The notes under the pieces were generated by a model, which was not told the origin of the DNA, did not search any database, and saw nothing but the letters and a program-made list of their open reading frames with translations. Made by a program: the position numbers and the translations under genes. Positions 12,101 through 19,493 of a stretch of DNA of 19,969 nucleotides are shown here, one piece after another; within the stretch, counting starts at the first letter, position 1; each line of letters opens with the position of its first letter. Origin of the DNA: Amoebophrya sp. AT5.2 (Eukaryota; Sar; Dinophyceae; Syndiniales; Amoebophryaceae); assembly GCA_005223375.1 (NCBI GenBank), contig RXOD01004609.1, forward strand, positions 1-19,969, written 5' to 3'.

Positions 12101-15100
12101 TCGACTCGTCGGACTTTCTCGAACACGTCGGGCACATCGCGCTCGAGCAAATTTTTCGTAGCCTCCTTGTCAAACCTGCTCAGCACGCAGAACTGGAGTG
12201 CCAGAAATAAGACGTCCTCCGCAGTTGCCGATCCGGCGAGTTTCGCCCGCAGACAGGAGAAGCAGTCGACCATCGAGACTAAGCAGCGCGTGGTGATTTT
12301 TCCTTCCGCATTCACGTAATTGTTCCGGAGGCAGCGACACAGCGACCACACGAGTGCGGCCAGGTCCTGTGCCTCCTTTTCTGCCGCACCGGCTGCGGTA
12401 GCGAGCCGCCGCATTTCGGCGCGAAAACGCTGTTCCTCCAGATCGAGCAGGTCCTCCAACTCGACCACCTGAAACCGGTTCGCCATCGCGGGCGACAGTT
12501 TCTTCTCGTTGCGCTCGCAGCCGTTCATCGTGGCGAGCACCTGGAAAGAGCCCGCGATCGGGACCTCGGCCTCGCTGCCGCCCTTCTCGGCAAGGAAGAG
12601 GTACGGCGGCACCTCCAGAACCGGGTTCATGCGCTCCGCCACGGCCGCGTCGCAGTCCTGCAGGTTGTCAAGCCGCACCCAGCCCCCGCCGCGCGCGGCG
12701 CCGGTGAGCTGCCCGTCCCTCCAGGAGATCGAAGTCTGTGCCTGGCCCTCCCGGGAGGAACTGGGCGTGAACTGCCCAAACAACGCGGAAACCTCCGTCT
12801 CCGGCGTGAGGCAAATGCTCGTGAGCCCTTCGCCGAGAAGAAACGTCAAAATCTCCACCAGACCGCTAGCGCCACAACCGCCTCCACCTGCGAAGTAAGT
12901 GCGTGATCGTTTTTACACTCAATCTGTGAACCGAAACCGAGCGACACTCGTCTTATGGTGATCGTGATGTTGGGTGTACAATAAACATTTTTGCCCGCAA
13001 CCAACTACAACCTCTTCATCTTCACCAACCTCCAATATAGGTAGTTTCAATATACCTTTGACCAGAATGGGTTGCTGCGGGTTTCGCAAGCTTCGCAGCA
13101 CGCCCTCCATCGCGCGCAAAATTCGCTGCGACAGCACGAAGGGCATCTCCGGTTTCAGCGGCCTGATTGGGCGCTCACGCGCTTCTTTTACGAACGCCAT
13201 TTCGGCCGGGGTGAGGCCCTTGTGCTGTTCTTCCCCCGCAAGATCGGGTCCATGTGCGTCTTCCGTGTCTGCGTTTCCTACCGAGCTTAGAAAGAAACTT
13301 CCGGCGTCCACTCCAGAGAGCTGCGAAGTGCCGAGTAAAGCGCCTCCGCCAGTCGCCGCTGTTGCGTTCTCGCTTGCCGCTTTCGCGAAGAGGTATTCCA
13401 CCCGTTTTTTCAGCGCCGGATGCCGCACTCGCGCACGGTAGTAGGCACATCCGACCATGAGAATCTCTTCTGCTTTCTCGTCCAGTCCCTGCTCCCGCGC
13501 CTCTTGCATCCAATTCCACAGCCACGAGGCGTCGACTCGATACGCGCCGTACGCTTCAATGCTTCGCTTGCACAGTAACTCTTCCACCATCTTTTCGTGC
13601 ATCTGAAAGAAAATTTCCGATGCGCCCGCGTCAGCTGGCCGCAGCTGCTGGAGCCCGAGCCGCGTCAGTTGGTCGCGGGCGGAAGTGGCTTTGCGCGGCC
13701 GGGCGTAGCTGCCCACGCGTAGCGAGTCCGCCGTCAGGTCCCAGTCCACCAGTGTCTCGGCCTCGGCTTCAGCCTCCACTTCTCGGTGGAACACGGACGC
13801 GATGGCCTCGCGCAGGAGCTGCTTCGGAACGCGGCCTCCGTAGTGGTGCCACGCCTCGCGCGCGAGAAACTGGCACTGTGCGTTGGACGGAGAGGTGTCG
13901 GCGTCGCTGCGGGCGAGGAGGGTGTCCAATTCCTCCCGCAGGTAGGGGACCCACGCGTGCACGTTGCGAAAGCTAACCTCGGAAAGCGGGCTGCACGAAG
14001 TCAACACCAGCGGTTGCCCGTCCGTTGTGTAGCTGCCCGCACCACCGCCACGGCCCCCCGCGAGCCGCTTCTGCAGCTCTTCGTGAAAGCTCACAACCAG
14101 TTTCGCCACGCTCTGCAGCGCCGACCGCTTCAGTACCCCCTCGACCCTCCTCACGCGGTCGCTTCCGTTCTCTCCTGCCTGCGGCTCCGGCGCTTTGTTC
14201 CCAGCTCTACCCAGAGAAGTAGATGCGCAACTCGGAAGCACGGGCGCCAGACCCAGCAGCCCCGCGACGACCCGTTCGGAATCCTCCCTTGCGAGTTCGT
14301 GGAACTCGACCACCCGGAAGTGCGACAGGAAGGCCGGCGACTGCTTCTCGCGCTTGCCGCGGTACTTCCCCGCGTTCGGATTCTGTGTGGCGAACAGGCG
14401 GAACTGCTCGTGCATCTGGAGCACCTGCGCGAACTCGCTCTTCCCGCAGCTCGGGTCGCGCAGCACGATCTGCTTCTGGTCGAGCGCGGCCTCCAGCTGG
14501 TGCAGAATCTCCGCTGGCGCCAGGTTCAGCTCGTCCAGCATCAGCCAGTGCCCGTCCGCGAACGCCCGTGCGAAGGGGCCCCGCACGAACTCCAGCTTCT
14601 CGCCCGACCCATGCAGCGACAGCTTCCCGAAGAAGTCCTCGCTCTCGACGCTCCCCGACATGTTCATCCGCAGCAGCCGCTTCCCGCACTGCCAGGCCGC
14701 GTGCCGGACGGTGGCGGTCTTCGCAACCCCAGTCGCGCCCTGGATCAGCAGCGGACACTGATCAGCGGCCGCCCGCTTCACCAACTCGAGGTTGCGCACC
14801 GTCGCGGCAGTCTCGATGAAATCAGACCTGGACGAGGTGGTGGCCGCAGCGGAAGAAGATCTGGTGTCAGTTGCGACTTTTGTGATTGCCGCGCGCGGGT
14901 CGTTGCGGTGGCCACGCAGGTTTTCGGCCGCCTGCTCGAAGTCCTGCTTTTGCGACGGAATGGAGTACGCCTCGCCCCCAAGTGCCATTTCTCCTTCGCC
15001 CCGCAGGCACGGGTCGGCCGAGAACAGCTGTATCGTCGATTCCGAGGCCATACGACTCCTTTCGCCCCCTGCGGCGCGCAGCTGCGCTCGCGTCTGTTGC

Positions 15101-17967
15101 GCGCGAGCCACATGATCGGCTCCCGGCATCTGGGAACCAGCAGCGGCCGTCGTGGCCGACTGGCTGCGGGTTACTACGAGTTCTGCCTTTTTACAGATTG
15201 CGTCCACGCACTCCCACTGCACCTTGTCGCAGTCCAGAACCAGCGCCAGAATCTGTCTCGCGGAGGAGCGCACGCCCTCATCGTCTGCAACTGTCACCAA
15301 CTCGATCCAGCGACTTTGCAGTTCTTCCAACCCCTTTCGCAGCCGCTCCCGGACGGCATGTCGCGTCGCCGAGGAGGAGGGTCCTCCCCCGTTAGTTTCC
15401 CGAGAAGGCGCGTGGCACTCGACCGCTTCCGCGATCATCCGCAGAACAGCCGCCTGGGGGACGCGCTTCAGGTCCAAGCACCAACCCAGACACTCGCTCA
15501 CAGACACCGGCAAACCGCCTTCCTCGGCGCGGTGCGAGATCGCCAGTTGCAGGATGAGAGGCACCACTTCCCGCGCGGCGTCTTCCGACAGCTCGTCTTT
15601 GTGGTTGAAGAATAGCTCGGGGAGGCGCGCAATCGACGCAGCGAGCGAGCCGGTGCCGGTGCCCTCCTCGCCCCCGTCACCAACATTTGATGTCTCGGAA
15701 GAAACCCAGCTCGTTCTCCGCAGGGAATATAAGACGCGCACCGCCGCACCGAATACCGCCTCAGTCTGCTTGCACGGGTCTGCGTTGACGAGTTTCACGC
15801 TGAACGCGGACAGCACGCACTCCGAAATCGTCCCGCGGTCGCGCCAGCCCGCCGTGCGCCAGTACTCCATCGGCAATGCCATCACGAATCGCGATACCAC
15901 GTCCAGCACATCGGCGTGCGGAGCATCGGTGACCCTGGTCGCGCACTCCAGCAAGAACTCCAGAATCTTGGGCCGCTTCTTGTGCTCCACTCCCCACCGC
16001 TGCACCGCCTCCGCGCGCTGCGAAACCGCCCGAATCAGGTGCCACAACTCGGCGTTTGTTTTTTCCGTCGCGTGCGAGCGGCCGACGTCGCACAGCAGCG
16101 TCAAGATGTCCAGGTCGTACACAACAAAAAAGTCCAAAAACTTCTCCCAACAGGTCTCCACCAGTCCCTCGACGTCGTTCAGCTGCAGCTCGCCCGCCTC
16201 CGACCGATGCGTCGCGAGGAAGCGGCGCATTTTGTCCACGCACGTACGTAGCTTACCGCAGACGAGCTCCCGTCGCTCCAAACTTGTGCCGTCCATCATC
16301 TCCACATTGTCCTCACCTCCTTCACCGTAAGAATTCGACAAATTGCAATCGAACGGTTTCAGACCAATCTTCCGAGGCGAACAGAGCTCGGCCATCAACT
16401 TCAGCGACCTCCCCTTTTCACGTCCGACGAAGACCAGCAGTCTTTTCAACGCGGTAGCCACCACGTCCTTCTCTTGCTTCCAGAACCAGGCTTCGTCTCC
16501 CTTAGCGACTGGCCGCGCGTACAGGCAGTGCAGACACAAGAACAGTACCAGCAGTGACCGGATCGAGCTCGCCTCGGTCTCGTCGTCAATCTCGGCCATG
16601 CTCGCGGATGAAGAAGAGGGAGCAACCCCTGCTGCCCCAAGACGCGGTGTGCCGTCGATGTGCTGCACGAGATCCGCCACGAGAGAAAACGCTCGCTTCA
16701 CGCTTTGTTTCGAGCGTGGGATCACAGTGGCCATCAGCTCCAACAACCCGCCGCACACCTCCTCAGTCAGAACGCGGCCGCGGGTCACCAACCTCAAAAC
16801 GGCAAACAGCTCCTTTTCCGACAACCTCGCACTTGCTTCGTGGATCGCGTGCAACAAACCGGACAGCAGCGCGGAAGGTGAACCGGAACAACTAGGTGGG
16901 GAGCCATCTTCGCCGAACGAGTTTGTAGTGAGCCAGCGAACCAGGTCGCAGAGCTTCGTACTCACGGCCAGCTCCTCTGCTGCTTCCGATGGCGATGCGA
17001 GTTCACCGCTAGCAGAGGCATCTTTGCTCAACGGTTTCTCCTCAGGGCCTCGCGGAAAGAGCGGCAGCTCCAGCTTCTGTCGCACAAAAAGGGGTAGATA
17101 CAGGCGCGCCAGACTCTCGAGCATCCTGTAGTGGTGGGAAAGGGCGACCGACCCATCTTCCCCCACGGGGAGGGCGACGCCATCGGAAAAAATCAAGTAC
17201 TGTGCGCGTCTCGACACCAAGCACGTGTCTGGCGGGATTCGTTCGCCTTTCATCGCACATTCGAACCACGCCAAGTCCTCAGACGGCAGTTCTTCTCCCC
17301 CCATCAAGCTGGAACAGAACTCACACGCCGTTGTAGTTTGCAGCGGCGCAGTTTGCCCCGAAGCGCCAGCGTCTGTGCGCGTGAGCACGATGCCGGTAAG
17401 TCGCGGCATGGAAAAGTAGGCCTCGAAAAGGTGCTGCGTCGCATCGGGAGTTAGCAGCGGCTGCGAGTCGTGTTCTGTCAATCTGGCGGGGGTGGAAACC
17501 TGGCCGATCAATTGCAGAACGGCGTCCACCGCGGCGGCCGGAATCGTGGAGGTCCCGCCCCCACCTCGAGCAGCCGAGGTGCCGGCGACCGGCAAAAGCG
17601 CGATGAGTTTGTCCAGTCGCGGCTTCACGACGTTCTCGCGAATCGCTAAACGCGGTTTGTCTTTTTCGTCTCCCTCCGGAAGGGCGGGGGTGAATCCGTC
17701 GTAGAACCAAGCGACCAAATGGTAGAACTCGTACGCCACGGCCGGCGACAAGAAAACCTGGTCGGCATAGTTCTTATCAACGTCAGCCAGACACTTGCGG
17801 AGCAGCGACCGCTCCTCCTTCTTCGTCAACTCGGCGCGGGGAACCTGCTGGTTGGACGAAAACGCAGCGAGAACCTTGCAAACCTCCTCCTCCGAGGCGC
17901 GGGTCTTCTTCCGCCCCCACGCCTCGAGGCTGCTCCGGATCGGCGTGATCCGCTCCTCCGATGCCAT
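1..17967 (-). CDS. MDN1: Midasin (Rea1/Mdn1-type) giant AAA+ ATPase of ribosome biogenesis, partial at the 3' end; join of 17967-13056 and 12887-1
   Basis: Midasin is the dynein-like AAA+ ATPase that strips assembly factors (Ytm1/WDR12 and Rsa4/NLE1 in yeast and human) from pre-60S particles in nucleolus and nucleoplasm; that role is family knowledge. Seen here: two exons give 5,933 residues in one frame up to the window edge. Six AAA+ modules have P-loop positions near residues 1077, 1638, 1979, 2327, 3032 and 3408, followed by about 2,000 helical linker residues. Family hallmarks include DELNLAP Walker B segments, FATQNP sensor-1 segments, the GGxFAWRDG-like AAA5 segment (VFRWRDGALL) and the AAA6 pattern of a long insertion followed by a VEAALVQAL/GDW segment. 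The ATG at 17967 sits in ACCATGG with an in-frame stop upstream at 18001-18003. The D/E-rich and MIDAS domains are not in the window, so orthology to midasin rather than a midasin-like paralogue rests on the ring and linker. The Walker pattern and long N-terminus are unusual. Confidence 0.87.
6102..7632 (-). other. AAA6 module, degenerate site, with a ~330-residue insertion
   Basis: The P-loop reads GPTGSKAS (residues 3408-3415), again lacking the Gly before Lys, with Ala after it. The Walker B position is VLLRHI (Arg3758, His3759), so both acids are gone. Midasin AAA6 landmarks are clear: GPxxxxxSMVRKLAGLTGN, a long insertion, FQFVEAALVQALRRGDW, ERLNSLVED and NFRLFLTENP. The finger position is AFENRL with Arg3828. 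AAA6 is a degenerate module in known midasins as well. Confidence 0.85.
6600..7400 (-). other. AAA6 insertion with a cluster of nuclear-localisation-like motifs
   Basis: Residues about 3467-3733 form a charged, low-complexity loop between the P-loop and Walker B positions of AAA6. It contains RPSKRARLSPD (3578-3588), close in form to the c-Myc-type PAAKRVKLD signal, then PRRK, NQKRRRDED (about 3613-3621) and SKRQRYDD (3632-3639). An acidic SDSDSEPEE run follows. Three basic clusters within about 60 residues would suit a nucleolar or nucleoplasmic protein. Import function is inference. Confidence 0.7.
7902..8787 (-). other. AAA5 module, canonical Walker motifs, arginine finger replaced by Met
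   Basis: Walker A is GPPGTGKT (residues 3032-3039) after PLLLE. VFRWRDGALL matches the AAA5 FAWRDGPLL segment of the family. Walker B is IILDEI (Asp3103, Glu3104) in DEINLAPPEVL. Sensor 1 is VIFATQNP, then GGGRHKLSRSIQNMF with Met3193 where Arg is expected. About 30 residues (3140-3168) of non-family sequence sit between the hairpin and sensor 1; they are in frame and I treat them as coding. Ends are approximate. Confidence 0.84.
9042..10860 (-). other. AAA4 module, degenerate site, with a ~400-residue insertion
   Basis: The P-loop reads GPTGCKS (residues 2327-2333), one residue short of a Walker A because the Gly before Lys is missing. The Walker B position is LRLEDF (Glu2746, Asp2747), not DE. 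LTPETE and LLGQLTP (from residue 2356) mirror AAA2. TERINPVLEV, FATAHV at the sensor and SPATLSRF with Arg2814 follow. The insertion between the P-loop and Walker B positions carries a coiled coil and acidic loops and is listed separately. Confidence 0.82.
9600..10650 (-). other. AAA4 insertion: coiled coil, acidic low-complexity loops, SUMO-interaction-like motif
   Basis: Between the P-loop and Walker B positions of AAA4, about residues 2385-2733, lies an insertion unlike the AAA core. Residues about 2415-2480 are rich in Glu, Ala, Lys and Arg with heptad character (AREMLEAEERKVAAMERA). After this come Ser/Asp/Glu/Gly-rich loops, including SDYILVDDD (about 2544-2552), a hydrophobic patch flanked by acids like a SUMO-interaction motif, and GEDEDRLSEG. 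A second helical stretch (MERKLMRKLDTLLKLLRQI) precedes the return to the AAA fold. Midasins do carry insertions in AAA4, but I cannot align this one. Confidence 0.65.
11130..11937 (-). other. AAA3 module, fully canonical
   Basis: Walker A is GPAATGKT (residues 1979-1986) after PVLLE. DYLGCWV followed by LEYQRGALVRAL matches the family AAA3 EYIG...F.EG.L segment. Walker B is FLADEL (Asp2054, Glu2055) in the DELNLAP context. Sensor 1 is FATQNP (2094-2099). The finger position is AIRGRF with Arg2115. It is the only module of the six that has all three elements. Ends are approximate. Confidence 0.85.
12010..13120 (-). other. AAA2 module, degenerate nucleotide site, spliced across the intron
   Basis: The P-loop position reads KGGGGCGASG (residues 1637-1646) with no Lys-Thr/Ser pair. 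The Walker B position is VRLDNL (Asp1711, Asn1712), so the catalytic Glu is Asn. The module keeps family landmarks: LTPETE followed by FGQFTP (from residue 1664), ERMNPVLEV, a short AEKGG hairpin, LATMNG at the sensor and SPAMANRF with Arg1775. In characterised Rea1 proteins AAA2 is, as I recall, a nucleotide-binding module, so its loss here is noteworthy. Ends are approximate. Confidence 0.82.
12888..13055 (-). other. Spliceosomal intron, 168 bases, phase 1, inside the AAA2 P-loop
   Basis: On the minus strand the donor is AAAG/GTATAT (GT at 13055-13054) and the acceptor is TTCGCAG/GTGGAG (AG at 12889-12888). Splicing gives the protein junction ILVK-GGGGCGASGL, restoring a AAA strand and P-loop position and joining two frames that are both otherwise open. 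The intron is visibly more AT-rich than the flanking exons. It contains in-frame stops (TGA at 12919-12921, TAA at 12913-12915). Its length is a multiple of three, so both exons lie in the same frame of the window. A CTTAC element just before the acceptor could be the branch site but is very close to the AG. Confidence 0.85.
13380..14820 (-). other. AAA1 module, catalytically equipped, arginine finger replaced by His
   Basis: Walker A is GATGVAKT at residues 1077-1084. Ala stands where the Gly before Lys is usual, but the Lys and Thr are kept. Walker B is LMLDEL (Asp1145, Glu1146) in WLMLDELNLAPAEIL. Sensor 1 lies in FRLFATQNP. At the position of the family RNRF motif (putative arginine finger) the sequence is SHF with His1216. 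The segment from the Walker motifs to the lid (to about residue 1530) is shown; the lid boundary is approximate. Confidence 0.82.
14821..17967 (-). other. Midasin N-terminal region, residues 1-1049, no recognised domain
   Basis: This region precedes AAA1 and is about three times longer than the roughly 300-residue N-terminal domain of human midasin. It begins MASEERITPIRSSLEAW. Most of it reads as alternating helical segments (leucine- and charge-rich), broken by low-complexity linkers such as a Gly/Thr run near residue 155 and a Ser/Ala run near residue 455. No P-loop, zinc site or membrane segment is visible. The length suggests an alpha-solenoid-like scaffold with flexible loops, but that is inference; I recognise no named domain. 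Confidence 0.7.
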
Positions 17968-17971
17968 GGTA
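17962..17971 (-). promoter_or_regulatory. Kozak-like start context of the midasin gene
   Basis: The minus strand reads CTACCATGGC around the start, with A at -3 and G at +4. The same frame is closed by TGA at 18001-18003, so this is the first possible ATG of the frame and decides the N-terminus, unless an upstream exon splices in after that stop. Confidence 0.65.
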
Positions 17972-18070
17972 GCGGCCGCCGATCGCGAGGACGAAATAAA
18001 TCAATGAGAGTTTGTGTTCGTTGGTTGACGACTTTTCTTTTGGATGAAATCGCTGGAGCAGGTGGCGGTG

Positions 18071-18080
18071 GTATATTTTT
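18071..18080 (-). promoter_or_regulatory. Possible TATA-like element upstream of midasin
   Basis: The minus strand reads AAAAATATAC about 105 bases before the ATG, in a locally AT-rich stretch. Spacing and composition would allow a TATA-type promoter with a short leader, but such elements arise by chance in AT-rich DNA and the host promoter code is unknown. Confidence 0.2.
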
Positions 18081-18794
18081 TCTGTATGGAGGCAGTACAC
18101 TATGTATTGATCATTCTTTCCATACAAGATAAGATATACAAAACAGACTTCGTTATCGTTGTGGCTCGAAGTAAGTTCTCGCTCGTAAGTCAAAGTGCAC
18201 AAGCCGGAAAAAAGGATGAGGGCAGGATCTGCCACGACTTGAATCCACGATGACGACGAGGCACGAGCACAGGATGATAGAAGCGAAGAGTCGTTGTACT
18301 GCGAGCGTTCAATTTCTTTTTCACGACAAACGGCGGATCATCCTATCATGGTGTTGGTGAGTGGATCTTCTACAGCGCTTCTTGGCGAGAAGCACTAACG
18401 GCAATGCATCGTCGTTCCTACTGATCAAGTGTGGGCCGCAATCGCATGCCGACGCGATACAAAGAGTCCACGCGACACGACAATTTCACTGCGAGTTTGA
18501 GTTGGACCGATTCGTCGGTTGCCTTTCTGAATTACAGAAAAATGCAAGAAGTACTTTACTTCGTTTTGGACACTTCGTTTGCGATGGATTGCGTTCTTCG
18601 TCCACTGCCAGATTGATTCTATGATGATCATAGACGAGCAGATCGGTTTTTAGTTTTACATTTACTGCCACCAAAGGGCCTGAAATTCAACGCATTTGTG
18701 CTGGTTCTGTAGTTCAGTTGCGAAAATAAAAGAGCAACCGCAAAAGATTTCAAAATAAGTAAAAGAAAGCGTCCAGGACCAGGAATTCCAGTGG

Positions 18795-18810
18795 CGTTTC
18801 CTGAGAAACG
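18795..18810. other. Perfect short hairpin followed by a G-rich run
   Basis: CGTTTC-CTGA-GAAACG forms a six-base-pair stem with a four-base loop, followed at once by GGGG, AA and seven G. The shape (6-bp stem, 4-nt loop) resembles a histone-type 3' stem-loop only in size, not in sequence. It could equally be chance. Confidence 0.25.
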
Positions 18811-19493
18811 GGGGAAGGGGGGGTAGCATGCATGCCGGCCGCGGGGCCGTTGCTAAGACGTGGGCCCGCAGTCGGCGGCAGCGTCGGCAACGGAATTCAC
18901 GTGCGTGCAGACCGCTTGAAATGAAAGAAATTTAAGGAGAACGGGGCAGAGGCAATGGTAAATCTGGATCTCAAGTTCAAGATGAAATCCTCCCGGACAT
19001 TTTATTTGACCATAGACCGGACAGATACATTATCACGCTGCCCATGACCACGGGCAGGCGGGCGAGGGCCGCCACTTCCGCGCTTGCGGGTGCGTGATCA
19101 AAAGAATAGTTCAAGGATGTGCAGGATCTCGGAAACTCGAAAACTCGAAATTGAAGATCCATACCTGAAGACTCATCACAACTCGCTGGGTAATGTAATG
19201 CCTTTGTGTTACGTGATTGTAAGTAAGTACTGCACTAAGCGATTTGCCTCACCTTCTTGGCACCAGGTAGGATCAAATACCGAATTTACGATCAGCTGCA
19301 AGCAGGTCGTGAACACCAGCAAGATACAAGCGCACGCCACTTCCTGATGACTCACACTACACTTCGACTTCGCGGACGCGCACGCGGCGCGAAAAGTGTT
19401 ATGAAATTTAGTATGGACGATTGTGGCGCCTTGGCCTTGGTGCTAGCCTTGACCATGGAGCCGGAGCGCTACTTGTTCTTCATAAATTTCGAA

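Larger units (their letters stand above)
1..12887 (-). other. MDN1: Midasin exon 2 (rest of AAA2, AAA3-AAA6, linker), one uninterrupted exon running off the left edge
   Basis: Reading the plus-strand triplets from position 1, none is TTA, CTA or TCA up to the acceptor at 12887. The complementary strand is therefore open for 12,887 bases. AAA motifs appear at the expected spacing, and the linker translates into helix-rich, charged, low-glycine sequence throughout, with no degeneration. The exon has no stop codon in the window, so an ORF finder that needs a stop will miss it. Confidence 0.88.
13056..17967 (-). other. MDN1: Midasin exon 1 (N-terminal region, AAA1, start of AAA2)
   Basis: This exon holds 4,912 coding bases: 1,637 complete codons plus the first base of codon 1638. 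It ends in AAAG just before GTATAT, which splits AAA2 inside its P-loop (the preceding residues read QQPILVK). Unspliced, the frame would run on through the intron to a TGA at 12919-12921. That end is clearly artificial for the family, because it cuts a AAA domain at its first strand. Confidence 0.85.
18004..19493. other. Intergenic region without a convincing gene
   Basis: About 1.5 kb lies between the ankyrin gene stop and the midasin start, both genes on the minus strand. It is more AT-rich than the coding DNA. Open frames here are short (under about 90 codons on the plus strand) and lack domain character. I see no tRNA-like cloverleaf, no spliced-leader-like motif and no repeat array. Small structures seen are a 6-base-pair hairpin at 18795-18810, a G-rich run at 18810-18823, the palindrome GCATGCATGC at 18826-18835 and a near-palindrome at 18619-18633. 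The region should contain the 3' end signals of the ankyrin gene and the midasin promoter and leader. Confidence 0.6.

Noticed and set aside
8222..12210. Several 240-375-codon plus-strand frames (8222-9334, 10196-11323, 11158-12210)
   Set aside because: All are antisense shadows of the AAA3-AAA5 coding sequence. Their products are Ser/Arg or Arg/Gln/Leu-rich and lack motifs, while the minus frame carries clear Walker and sensor motifs.
6102..14820. Dynein heavy chain, VWA8 or RNF213 as alternative identities for the six-AAA protein
   Set aside because: Dynein has its ring after a long tail with different P-loop series, VWA8 is far smaller with fewer AAA units, and RNF213 has RING and different AAA signatures. 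The AAA5 WRDGALL, the AAA6 long insertion with VQALxxGDW and the EYIG-like AAA3 segment fit midasin.
13786..15615. 609-codon open frame on the plus strand
   Set aside because: It lies exactly in register and antisense to midasin exon 1. It is open because the TTA, CTA and TCA codons are rare in that GC-rich gene. The product is Arg/Leu/His/Ala-rich with no domain character.
17783..18235. 150-codon minus-strand frame overlapping the midasin start
   Set aside because: It needs a GTG start and runs into the first 185 bases of midasin in another frame. No domain is recognisable and the Gly/Arg/Pro-rich tail is typical of a shadow.
18361..18624. 87-codon plus-strand frame in the spacer, plus others at 19084-19347 and 19257-19523
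   Set aside because: They are short, with no motif and no coding-like composition; this is expected by chance in 1.5 kb.
18619..18633. Near-palindrome CTATGAT-G-ATCATAG
   Set aside because: Seven-base arms are compatible with chance in AT-rich DNA, and nothing around it identifies a regulator or attachment site.
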